NCBI GenBank assembly: GCA_963772165.1
Contig: CAVYWA010000011.1
Coordinates: 246,894-310,893, forward strand
Source of the DNA: JAGVPT01 sp963772165
Lineage (GTDB): Bacteria; Bacteroidota; Ignavibacteria; UBA10030; UBA8401
Length of the DNA: 64,000 bases
Reading direction: 5' to 3'
Positions 8,657 to 15,481 of the stretch are shown in pieces; the first letter of the stretch is position 1; each line of letters begins with the position of its first letter. The notes under the pieces were generated by a model. It searched no databases and was not told the origin of the DNA. It was given only the letters and a program-made list of their open reading frames with translations. The position numbers and the translations under genes were made by a program.

Positions 8657-9631
8657 ATGAAGATCATAGCATTTGCTGAGCAACGAAATAACCGATTCAG
8701 GAAAACTGCTTTCGAAGTGGTCCGGGCAGCGAAAGCGGTTGGGGACCAGCTGACGGCAGAAGTCGTAGCGTTGGTTGTCGGTGGAAGTGTCTCTTCGATT
8801 GCGGGTGAAGTCGGGGCGTATGGTGCGGCGAACGTGCTCGTTGTTGAAGATGCCCGGCTCGAGAATTATTCGACGACCGCGTACGCGAAAGTTGTCGCAG
8901 AAATTGTCCGGCAGGAGTCGGCCGACATAGTTTTTTTTCCGGCGAGCTCTTTGGGAAAAGATCTTTCGCCGCGGGTGTCGGTGAAAATCGATGCAGGGTT
9001 GGCAACAGAGTGCACGGCACTTCGCGTTGAACATGGCGATATCGTAGCCACGCGTCCCGTCTATGCTGGAAAAGGGATGGTTGATGTGCGCGTAAAATCG
9101 CACGTGAAAATGTTTTCTCTCCGGCCGAACGTTTTTTCTGCGGGCACAGCATCTCCTGCGTCGGCTGTTGTGGAGAAAAGGGAAGTACTGCTTACGGATG
9201 ACGATTTCGGCGCTATGGCAAAAGAGATAAAAACGTCGAGCGGGAAGAAAGATGTCGCGGAGGCCGACATCATTGTTTCCGGCGGGCGAGGGTTGAAAGG
9301 CCCGGAGAATTTTTCATTGATCGAGGAGCTTGCGGCGACATTGAATGCCGCCGTCGGTGCATCCCGTGCCGTCGTTGACGCAGGATGGAGGCCGCACGAT
9401 GAACAAGTAGGGCAAACGGGAAAGACGGTAGCGCCGTCTCTCTATATCGCTGTTGCAATTTCCGGCGCGGTGCAGCATCTTGCCGGAATGTCGTCCTCAA
9501 AATTCATCGTTGCCATCAACAAGGACAAGGACGCGCCGATTTTTTCTGTTGCCGATTACGGCATTGTCGGCGATGCGTTTGACGTAGTACCGGCACTGAC
9601 GGCAGAACTCAAAAAAGCGAAAGAGAAATAA
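8657..9631 (+). CDS. etfA: electron transfer flavoprotein, alpha subunit
   Basis: The 324-residue subunit has a variable N-terminal half and the conserved C-terminal FAD domain: IVSGGRGLKGPENF, GASRAVVDAGWRPHDEQVGQTGKTVAPSLYIAVAISGAVQHLAGM split over residues 230-275, and INKDKDAPIFSVADYGIVGD. These bind FAD in the EtfAB dimer. It is co-oriented with etfB 22 bp upstream and surely forms one complex with it. Confidence 0.96.
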   Translation: MKIIAFAEQRNNRFRKTAFEVVRAAKAVGDQLTAEVVALVVGGSVSSIAGEVGAYGAANVLVVEDARLENYSTTAYAKVVAEIVRQESADIVFFPASSLGKDLSPRVSVKIDAGLATECTALRVEHGDIVATRPVYAGKGMVDVRVKSHVKMFSLRPNVFSAGTASPASAVVEKREVLLTDDDFGAMAKEIKTSSGKKDVAEADIIVSGGRGLKGPENFSLIEELAATLNAAVGASRAVVDAGWRPHDEQVGQTGKTVAPSLYIAVAISGAVQHLAGMSSSKFIVAINKDKDAPIFSVADYGIVGDAFDVVPALTAELKKAKEK

Positions 9632-9719
9632 AAAGCAAATGTGACGCTGTGAGTTGCTATTCAGAGGGTTTTTTTATATACTCGCTTTAGGCGGTAAAAA
9701 TTTTCTGAGAGGATTTGGC

Positions 9720-10304
9720 GTGGAGAAAGTTCAGGTTGATATTTTAGGATTATCGACGAGTCCCTCAAGCGGCGGCGCGTATGCGTTGATCCTGAAAGAG
9801 ATGAACGGCAATCGACGATTGCCGATTATCATCGGCGCGTTTGAAGCTCAGTCCATTGCGCTGGAGATGGAAGGAATTAAGCCGCCCCGTCCGCTCACGC
9901 ACGACCTGATGAAAAATATCATCGATACATTCGGCGTGTCGCTGCAAGACGTGTACATCAATGAACTGCGCGACGGTACTTTCTACGCAAAGATAACGAT
10001 CGAAGGGGTGAGCGAAAGCCAGGAAGTTGACTCGCGGCCAAGCGACGCCATCGCACTCGCGGTGCGGTACGGTGTGCCGATATTTGTCGCCGATGAGGTC
10101 TTGAATGAAGCCGGCATTGTTGCCGAGAGCGAAGAGGAAGAGACGGGCACCGAACCGAAAACCGAGCCGCCCGCAGTCATCAAGAAACATACTTCAAAAC
10201 TCGAACAACTGCAGACATCGCTGCACGAAGCGATCGAAAAAGAAGAGTACGAAAAAGCTGCCAAACTCCGCGATGACATCCGCAAACTGACAATGGGTGA
10301 TTGA
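9720..10304 (+). CDS. BFN (bifunctional nuclease, DUF151) domain protein with C-terminal UVR motif
   Basis: A GTG start at 9720 is chosen because GAGAGGA (9707-9713) lies 6 bp upstream and the protein then begins MEKVQVDILGLSTS, as in BFN proteins; a longer frame to 9654 adds an unlikely leader. Residues 1-135 form the BFN/DUF151 domain (LPIIIGAFEAQSIALEMEG, RPLTHDLM, SRPSDAIALAVRYGVPIFV). Residues 160-194 form a UvrB/UvrC-type coiled motif (LHEAIEKEEYEKAAKLRDDI). In family members of Bacteroidetes, Chlorobi and Thermotogae this pairing is common. Nuclease activity is reported for some plant relatives only, so the bacterial role is uncertain. Confidence 0.88.
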   Translation: MEKVQVDILGLSTSPSSGGAYALILKEMNGNRRLPIIIGAFEAQSIALEMEGIKPPRPLTHDLMKNIIDTFGVSLQDVYINELRDGTFYAKITIEGVSESQEVDSRPSDAIALAVRYGVPIFVADEVLNEAGIVAESEEEETGTEPKTEPPAVIKKHTSKLEQLQTSLHEAIEKEEYEKAAKLRDDIRKLTMGD

Positions 10305-10323
10305 TGAGAATCACAGCGTCGTC

Positions 10324-11040
10324 TCAGTGATGAGTGACGAGATCCTTCATTTCTTTTACCGCACGTTCCAATCCGACAAACATCGCGCGCGAAATAATAG
10401 CATGGCCGATGCTCATTTCATCGATAAAGGGAATATCAGCAACCGGCCTCACGTTGGTATAATTCAAACCATGGCCCGCATTGACACCTAACCCCAGTTT
10501 CTTCCCGTGCTCGGCCAACGTGCCGATCTTCTGCAGGAGTTTCTGCTGAACAGCCGGCGATCGGGCTTCGGCATATTCTCCGGTGTGAATTTCCACCATG
10601 TCTGCCCCGATGTCGTTCGATACGTCGATCTGCTTCTTTACGGGATCGACAAAGAGACTCACAAGAATATTCTTGTCATGCATTTTGCGAATTGTTTTCT
10701 CGATCCTCGCACGTTGTCGGACGACATCGAGCCCTCCCTCGGTGGTCAGCTCCTGGCGTTTCTCTGGAACAAGGGTTACGAGGTCGGGCACAATTTTCAA
10801 AGCAATGGCGACAATTTCTTCCGTTGCCGCCATTTCAAGGTCTAATTTTGTCGTCAGCGATTTTCGTAACCGGAGGACATCACGGTCATTGATGTGGCGC
10901 CGGTCTTCGCGCAAATGACAGACAATACCGTCCGCGCCCGCCTGCTCACAGATTGCCGCCGCTGCAACCGGGTCCGGTTCCATGCCGCCGCGAGCCTGTC
11001 GTACCGTTGCAATGTGGTCAATGTTTACCGAAAGCTTCAT
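10324..11040 (-). CDS. pdxJ: pyridoxine 5'-phosphate synthase
   Basis: The 238-residue TIM-barrel enzyme condenses 1-deoxyxylulose 5-phosphate with 3-amino-2-oxopropyl phosphate to give pyridoxine 5'-phosphate. Motifs: LSVNIDHIATVRQARGG, GADGIVCHLREDRRHI, LDLEMAAT, LVPEKRQELTTEGGLD, HTGEYAEA, and GHGLNYTNV with the phosphate-binding loop near the C-terminus. The ATG at 11040 is preceded by AAAGGAAAG; the frame continues upstream to 11100 but without a good ribosome site. It converges with the BFN gene, 19 bp apart. Confidence 0.96.
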   Translation of the reverse strand: MKLSVNIDHIATVRQARGGMEPDPVAAAAICEQAGADGIVCHLREDRRHINDRDVLRLRKSLTTKLDLEMAATEEIVAIALKIVPDLVTLVPEKRQELTTEGGLDVVRQRARIEKTIRKMHDKNILVSLFVDPVKKQIDVSNDIGADMVEIHTGEYAEARSPAVQQKLLQKIGTLAEHGKKLGLGVNAGHGLNYTNVRPVADIPFIDEMSIGHAIISRAMFVGLERAVKEMKDLVTHH

Positions 11041-11327
11041 CTTTCCTTTTGTTCCGATTGAAGTTGATAGCAAAATAAACGAAATTCGATGAAGAATCAC
11101 AATAGCTATTGTGATGGCGCTGCACTTTGCTCATCAATACAGCTTTCGAACACGTTTTTGATTTATCTCGCGGCATAGTTCAGCAGACCGCGATTTCTTG
11201 GATACGGTGTCCGCCAGATCCATAGACTATTACACGACCTTATTCTGCAGGCCGCAACTTTTTTAGACGCGAACCGTATTCCAGTGGGGGAACATGATTT
11301 GAAACTTCTCTATGCGAGGCGCCTTCC

Positions 11328-13001
11328 ATGAATAAAAAATTACCCCTTATTTTTATCTCTTTTTTCTTCTTTATCGTGACGTCCGATTCATTGATTGCAC
11401 AAACAGACCATAGCCCCTATCTCTTTACACGGGACGTGGTGGACAGTGTAACGAATGACGACCGGATTGGCGCGTTTGTGGACGATCTGCTCCAGAAAAT
11501 CGAGTCCGACGTAGAAGGCATGGTTCGAGATCGAAATAGAGAACGTGAAGAGGATTTTGATTCGGCGTCGGCATCCCGTCGGTACCATTCTGCGGAAAGT
11601 GCGGTGACGTTTTCGGGAAACACAAGCATCGACCCAAGCGATACGATTGACGGTAATATCGTCGTGAAGGGAGGGACGCTTACGGTTACCGGCCTTGTAC
11701 AGGGCGACGCCCTGGCAATTAACGGAGATATTGTAGTAAAAGATGGCGGCAAAATTACCGGCAATGCGCGCGCTATCAATGGCAAAGTCGTGAAAGAGGG
11801 GAACGGAACGATAGGAGGGTCCAGCGAAGAAACTTCATCGGCGCGTGATGCCGTTTACATGAGGCCGGGGTATGAACCGAGCAGGTCGTACCGATTCAAT
11901 CAACTATGGCTGGATGAAAACGAGTTTCCGGATCATTTCCTTTTTCGCTATAACAGAGTCGATGGGTTGTTCCTGGGGTTAGGGACGGAGAAAAAATTTT
12001 ACTGGGATGGAAGTAAGGTCATCTCGGGGTTCGGCTCAGCAGGATATGCATTTAGAATCCATCGATGGCGTTTAAATCTGGGGTTGGACAGGCAGTTTGC
12101 TACGGACAATGCGTTGTACGAAGTTGGTGCGGAAGGACATAACCTTACGGATACAAAAGATGAATGGATCATGAAGTTAGGCGAAAATAACATTACGTCT
12201 CTTCTTTGGCATGAAGACTACCGTGATTATTTTACGCGCCAGGGCTTTTCTTTAAACGCTGCGCGGTACACGAGAGGAAGCGATTTCACCTCACAGCTTA
12301 GAGTCCAATACCTTATCGACGATTACTCGTCGTTGTCGAAAGAAACTGACTGGTCGTTGTTTAGGCCGAGCCATAGTTTTCGCGATAACCCGGCAGTGGC
12401 GGAAGGGACGATGCGCAGTATTTTAGGAACTGCCGGCTTGAGTACGCTCGAAGGGCACGGTCGAAGGACTGTTGGCTGGAATATTTTTGCAAGCGTTGAA
12501 CGTGCCGGCGATCAATTCGGCGGGGATTTTAAGTTCACGCAGGCCGTTATTGATGTCCGCCGGTTTCAGCCTCTCTCAGAATATGACAAGATCAATTTTC
12601 GAGTTCGAGTCGGGTCGCTGGCGGGAGACTACATTCCGCAAAAATCGTTCGAGATCGGAGGAGCGAACACACTCCCGGCGTACAGCTTTAAGGAGTTTGC
12701 CGGTAACAGGATGCTCTTAGGGAATTTTGAATATGTGCTCAACGGGCGATTGATGGAGGATCAATTCTTTTGGCCAAGCAGCCTGAATTTTATAGCTTTT
12801 GCCGACGCCGGTGCTGCGTCGCTTGTTCCAACAACAAAGACGATCACAGACGGGTTTTCATCGATCAATGAAAACACTATTAAGTCCGACTTGGGTTTTG
12901 CACTGGGCTGGCACGATGAAAGTTGGCGGCTCGGTTTCGCGTGGCGCACCGACGTGCAGTCGCCCGTCAGCGTTTTTCTGCGGCTGAATAGGCCGTTCTG
13001 A
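11328..13001 (+). CDS. outer-membrane beta-barrel protein with N-terminal bactofilin-like repeat segment
   Basis: A 557-residue protein with a signal peptide (about residues 1-25). Residues 85-165 are short, regularly spaced beta-strand turns with alternating N, G and V (IDGNIVVKGGTLTVTG, GDALAINGDIVVKDGG, ITGNARAINGKVV), the pattern of bactofilin-like right-handed beta-helices. From residue 185 on it alternates aromatic and polar residues as in a beta-barrel, with FEIGGANTLPAYSFKEF resembling the G-x-x-x-LPAY/RGY turn of Omp85/BamA-type barrels and a C-terminal LRLNRPF ending in Phe. Likely an outer-membrane Omp85-like protein; substrate unknown. It converges with the YbbR gene through a shared terminator. 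Confidence 0.7.
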   Translation: MNKKLPLIFISFFFFIVTSDSLIAQTDHSPYLFTRDVVDSVTNDDRIGAFVDDLLQKIESDVEGMVRDRNREREEDFDSASASRRYHSAESAVTFSGNTSIDPSDTIDGNIVVKGGTLTVTGLVQGDALAINGDIVVKDGGKITGNARAINGKVVKEGNGTIGGSSEETSSARDAVYMRPGYEPSRSYRFNQLWLDENEFPDHFLFRYNRVDGLFLGLGTEKKFYWDGSKVISGFGSAGYAFRIHRWRLNLGLDRQFATDNALYEVGAEGHNLTDTKDEWIMKLGENNITSLLWHEDYRDYFTRQGFSLNAARYTRGSDFTSQLRVQYLIDDYSSLSKETDWSLFRPSHSFRDNPAVAEGTMRSILGTAGLSTLEGHGRRTVGWNIFASVERAGDQFGGDFKFTQAVIDVRRFQPLSEYDKINFRVRVGSLAGDYIPQKSFEIGGANTLPAYSFKEFAGNRMLLGNFEYVLNGRLMEDQFFWPSSLNFIAFADAGAASLVPTTKTITDGFSSINENTIKSDLGFALGWHDESWRLGFAWRTDVQSPVSVFLRLNRPF

Positions 13002-13022
13002 GTTCAACATCATTGCATCAAC

Positions 13023-13052
13023 AAAAAACTCAACCTGCGGGTTGAGTTTTTT
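13023..13052. terminator. bidirectional terminator between convergent genes
   Basis: AAAAAACTCAACC (13023-13035) and GGTTGAGTTTTTT (13040-13052) form a stem with flanking A and T tracts, working for both strands. The stop codon of the minus-strand YbbR gene lies inside the T tract. Confidence 0.85.
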
Positions 13053-13968
13053 ATTTCCTTACGACATATTGCAGCCGTTCCGGGTCTTGCCGCACGATTT
13101 TTATGTCTTTAGGAGTAGTTACTACGGGATGGATAGAGCCGGTGGTGTCGAGTAAAATGGATTTATAGTCGATGTACGATGAAAAGTCCTTTTGCTCGAC
13201 CGCCGCCACTTGTTCAATTCCTCCGCGCACAATGATATCAATCTTCGGTGGAATAAGAACAACGACCCGGTTTCCGGGTACCTGATTTACTTCGACAGGA
13301 ATTCCCTTAAAACTTTTTTCCGCAATCGGCTGAACGTCGATTTGAACGGTGACTACGGCGGGGAATGGAGTGATGCTAAAGGACATTGTGTCGGAAACTC
13401 CGACCCGAGCGTTAACGTCGCTTTTCAAACTCGAGAATACCAGCGGGTCAGTCTGCCAGCGGTCGATTTTATCAAGCAGGCCCTTAGCTCCGGTGAGAGT
13501 AATGCTGTCGGGGATGGATGTGATGTCTCCGACAACGCCGTATCCTTCACGAAACGTCATCGTGACAACCGGCTCTACAGGGACGGTTTTCTTTATTTTG
13601 TCGTCCAACAGGACCACAATGGTATCGGGCTTGATGTCAACCGTACGTATTCCCTCAGGCAGCTTCAACCGTTCCGGGATATCTTTACTTGTTACAAAGC
13701 CGAACCGATTAGAAATGTCTGAAAGGTCGAGGACATAGCGGACATCGGGGACAAAATACAATCCGACGGTCTGCCAGCCGGTTGCGTAGATTTTTACGCT
13801 CACGGCTGGAGGGACAGCCTTTGCCAATGATCGGTTAGGTTTTATATTCTCTAACACAAGGGGGACAGAAACGACGGTTTGATATTCGTAACCCATAGTA
13901 ATAGAGAGCCATAACGCCACAGCAAAAAGGGTTGAGAAAATAGCGATGTGGAGATTCTTGTTCTTCAT
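13051..13968 (-). CDS. YbbR-domain protein (CdaR-like)
   Basis: A 305-residue protein with one N-terminal membrane segment (about residues 8-27, IAIFSTLFAVALWLSITMG) and an extracytoplasmic region of repeated YbbR-type beta domains, e.g. VPLVLENIKPN, PPAVSVKIYATG, VPVEPVVT, PDSITLTGAKGLLDKI, IPVEVNQVPG. In Firmicutes the YbbR protein CdaR regulates the adjacent diadenylate cyclase CdaA; here no cyclase or glmM gene is adjacent, so regulation of c-di-AMP synthesis is only a family-based possibility. Its stop overlaps the terminator at 13023-13052. Confidence 0.8.
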   Translation of the reverse strand: MKNKNLHIAIFSTLFAVALWLSITMGYEYQTVVSVPLVLENIKPNRSLAKAVPPAVSVKIYATGWQTVGLYFVPDVRYVLDLSDISNRFGFVTSKDIPERLKLPEGIRTVDIKPDTIVVLLDDKIKKTVPVEPVVTMTFREGYGVVGDITSIPDSITLTGAKGLLDKIDRWQTDPLVFSSLKSDVNARVGVSDTMSFSITPFPAVVTVQIDVQPIAEKSFKGIPVEVNQVPGNRVVVLIPPKIDIIVRGGIEQVAAVEQKDFSSYIDYKSILLDTTGSIHPVVTTPKDIKIVRQDPERLQYVVRK

Positions 13969-14061
13969 ACCAACGGCCGCGAATGCAGAAATAAAAAATC
14001 CATCTTCGTCTCAGTATGATGCGAAGATGGAGCGGGATTGAATTTCTATTAATAAACGTTG

Positions 14062-14616
14062 TTAATCACGAAATTTTGCCTTCATAAGCTCCTCGAGAAG
14101 CTGTTCCTTATTTGCCATCGAAATGGCTCGTCCATAAATCGCCAAACCTTTGAAGCTCCTGGCGTATGACCGGAGCTCGTGGACAGTCATCGCGGTAAGT
14201 TCGGCGAGATACGAATCCCGTTCATTGGATTGCGGCGGCACAAAGGCGACATCTTCTTCGCTGCCATCTTCAGTACCTGCATCAGCAGTTGCGGCCATAA
14301 CACCGCCATGCAGCAAGAGCGCGATTTCTGCTTCAGTAAGTATCGACTTGGCGAAGACCAAATCTTCAACGCCTTCCGCCGGCCGCGGAATCACATGGTG
14401 TGAAACAAGTTGACCGACACGCTTTGCTGCTTCGGCTCCCGCCTCAACGGCAGATCGGACGGCGGCGGTGTCGCCTATGATTTTTATTGTGATCATGGCG
14501 GGATCCGTTCGTTCCTTCCCGATCAACCGGACGTTTGCTGTTTTCACCATCGCGTCCGCAGCTTCGATTGCGGCGACCAGGCCCCTCGTTTCTACCATCC
14601 CAAAAGCAAAGTCCAT
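14062..14616 (-). CDS. bacterial microcompartment shell protein with SAP/Rho_N-like C-terminal extension
   Basis: Residues 3-80 are a single BMC (hexamer-type) domain: FGMVETRGLVAAIEAADAMVKTANV, LIGKE, VRSAVEAGAEAAKRVGQLVSHHVIPRP. Instead of ending there, the 184-residue protein continues through an acidic linker (95-135) into a helical module at 138-182 with the pattern LTAMTVHELRSYARSF...ANKEQLLEELMK. That is the layout of SAP or Rho N-terminal helix-extended-helix domains, which bind nucleic acid in other proteins. The tail could recruit cargo or tether the shell; either is inference. It follows the smaller shell gene by 45 bp in one operon. Confidence 0.88.
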   Translation of the reverse strand: MDFAFGMVETRGLVAAIEAADAMVKTANVRLIGKERTDPAMITIKIIGDTAAVRSAVEAGAEAAKRVGQLVSHHVIPRPAEGVEDLVFAKSILTEAEIALLLHGGVMAATADAGTEDGSEEDVAFVPPQSNERDSYLAELTAMTVHELRSYARSFKGLAIYGRAISMANKEQLLEELMKAKFRD

Positions 14617-14661
14617 TATCGTGTACGAATTGTAGTTTAGTAAGCCAAGAACAACGCTATT

Positions 14662-14958
14662 TTACTTTACGGCCGGGCGTTTCGGAAGAATTAATTCAAC
14701 ATCGCTGTGCGGCCTTGGAATGACATGTACCGAAACCAACTCACCCACTCGCTGCGCTGCAGCTGCTCCTGCATCGGTCGCTGCCTTTACTGCTCCCACA
14801 TCTCCCCGTACCATCACCGTGACATATCCACCGCCAATTTGCTCTTTGCCGATCAATGTGACTTTAGCAGCTTTTACCATTGCATCTGCGGCTTCAATTG
14901 AACCGACAAGACCCTTTGTTTCGACCATTCCGAGGGCATCGAGTGAATTGTCTGACAT
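14662..14958 (-). CDS. bacterial microcompartment hexameric shell protein (EutM/PduA/CsoS1 type)
   Basis: A 98-residue single-BMC-domain protein: LGMVETKGLVGSIEAADAMVKAAKV, LIGKEQIGGGYVTVMVRGDVGAVKAATDAGAAAA, LVSVHVIPRPH. The KIGGG-type pore loop is recognisable (QIGGG). The ATG at 14958 has AGGAG at the right distance; an upstream ATG at 14973 gives five extra residues and no ribosome site. It is first in a two-gene operon. No vertex protein (EutN/CcmL type), trimer shell gene, or signature enzyme lies nearby, so the compartment's chemistry is encoded elsewhere or this is a satellite locus. Confidence 0.93.
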   Translation of the reverse strand: MSDNSLDALGMVETKGLVGSIEAADAMVKAAKVTLIGKEQIGGGYVTVMVRGDVGAVKAATDAGAAAAQRVGELVSVHVIPRPHSDVELILPKRPAVK

Positions 14959-15011
14959 TTGTGTCTCCTGCAATTGTAGTTGAAATGTTGATTGCCTTGT
15001 AAAGTGGGGGA

Positions 15012-15040
15012 AATATAAATAAGAATGAAATGAGAGTCAA
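15012..15040 (-). promoter_or_regulatory. sigma70-type promoter of the BMC shell operon with overlapping palindrome
   Basis: On the minus strand TTGACT (15040-15035), a 17-bp spacer and TATATT (15017-15012) form a near-consensus promoter about 54 bp before the start codon. The -35 box is part of a small inverted repeat GAGTCA-ACC-TGACTC (15034-15048), a plausible operator. Promoter is seen in sequence; the operator role is inference. Confidence 0.55.
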
Positions 15041-15048
15041 CCTGACTC

Positions 15049-15409
15049 AATTTGAAGATCCTCCGGGATCGCTGTTTTCAAACGGGTGGAAAAGTGACAT
15101 CGAAATTGAAAATTTATCGCCCTCATGCTAAAACCATCAACATGGCTGAAGGCACATGGTTTTCTTAAAGAACAATTAGATTCAGAAGAAACTGATTAGC
15201 AAAATTGATCAGGAATTACTCTTGGTTATCCAAAAATTAACTTGTTATCAGACTTTCCTCGCAGTGTCCACGAACAGACTTGTTGAATTTAGAGATGCAT
15301 CAAAATCAAATCCGGCATGTTCACGTCGTATTGTCCTGGCTTGGCCGCACGATCGCCGCGATCCATCTCCGTGAATAAATAAAGAGAATCCTCGTGTTTC
15401 ATGAAACAA
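15049..15409. other. intergenic region without recognisable gene
   Basis: About 360 bp between the divergent BMC operon and the YfhO gene. No open frame with coding character, RNA gene, or strong hairpin was found. Confidence 0.5.
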
Positions 15410-15438
15410 TTGATATTCTGCGAAAATTGTGATATTTT
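15410..15438 (+). promoter_or_regulatory. sigma70-type promoter for the YfhO gene
   Basis: TTGATA (15410-15415), 17-bp spacer, TATTTT (15433-15438). It lies inside the longest open frame of the following gene (open from 15401), which argues that translation starts at the internal ATG 15482. Confidence 0.5.
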
Positions 15439-15481
15439 CGATGTCAATCATATCCTACTCACCAAAGACAAGATCTCCAGA

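Noticed and set aside
15248..15451. Minus-strand frame of 67 codons between the BMC operon and yfhO
   Set aside because: No ribosome site, overlaps the yfhO promoter and has no recognisable pattern.
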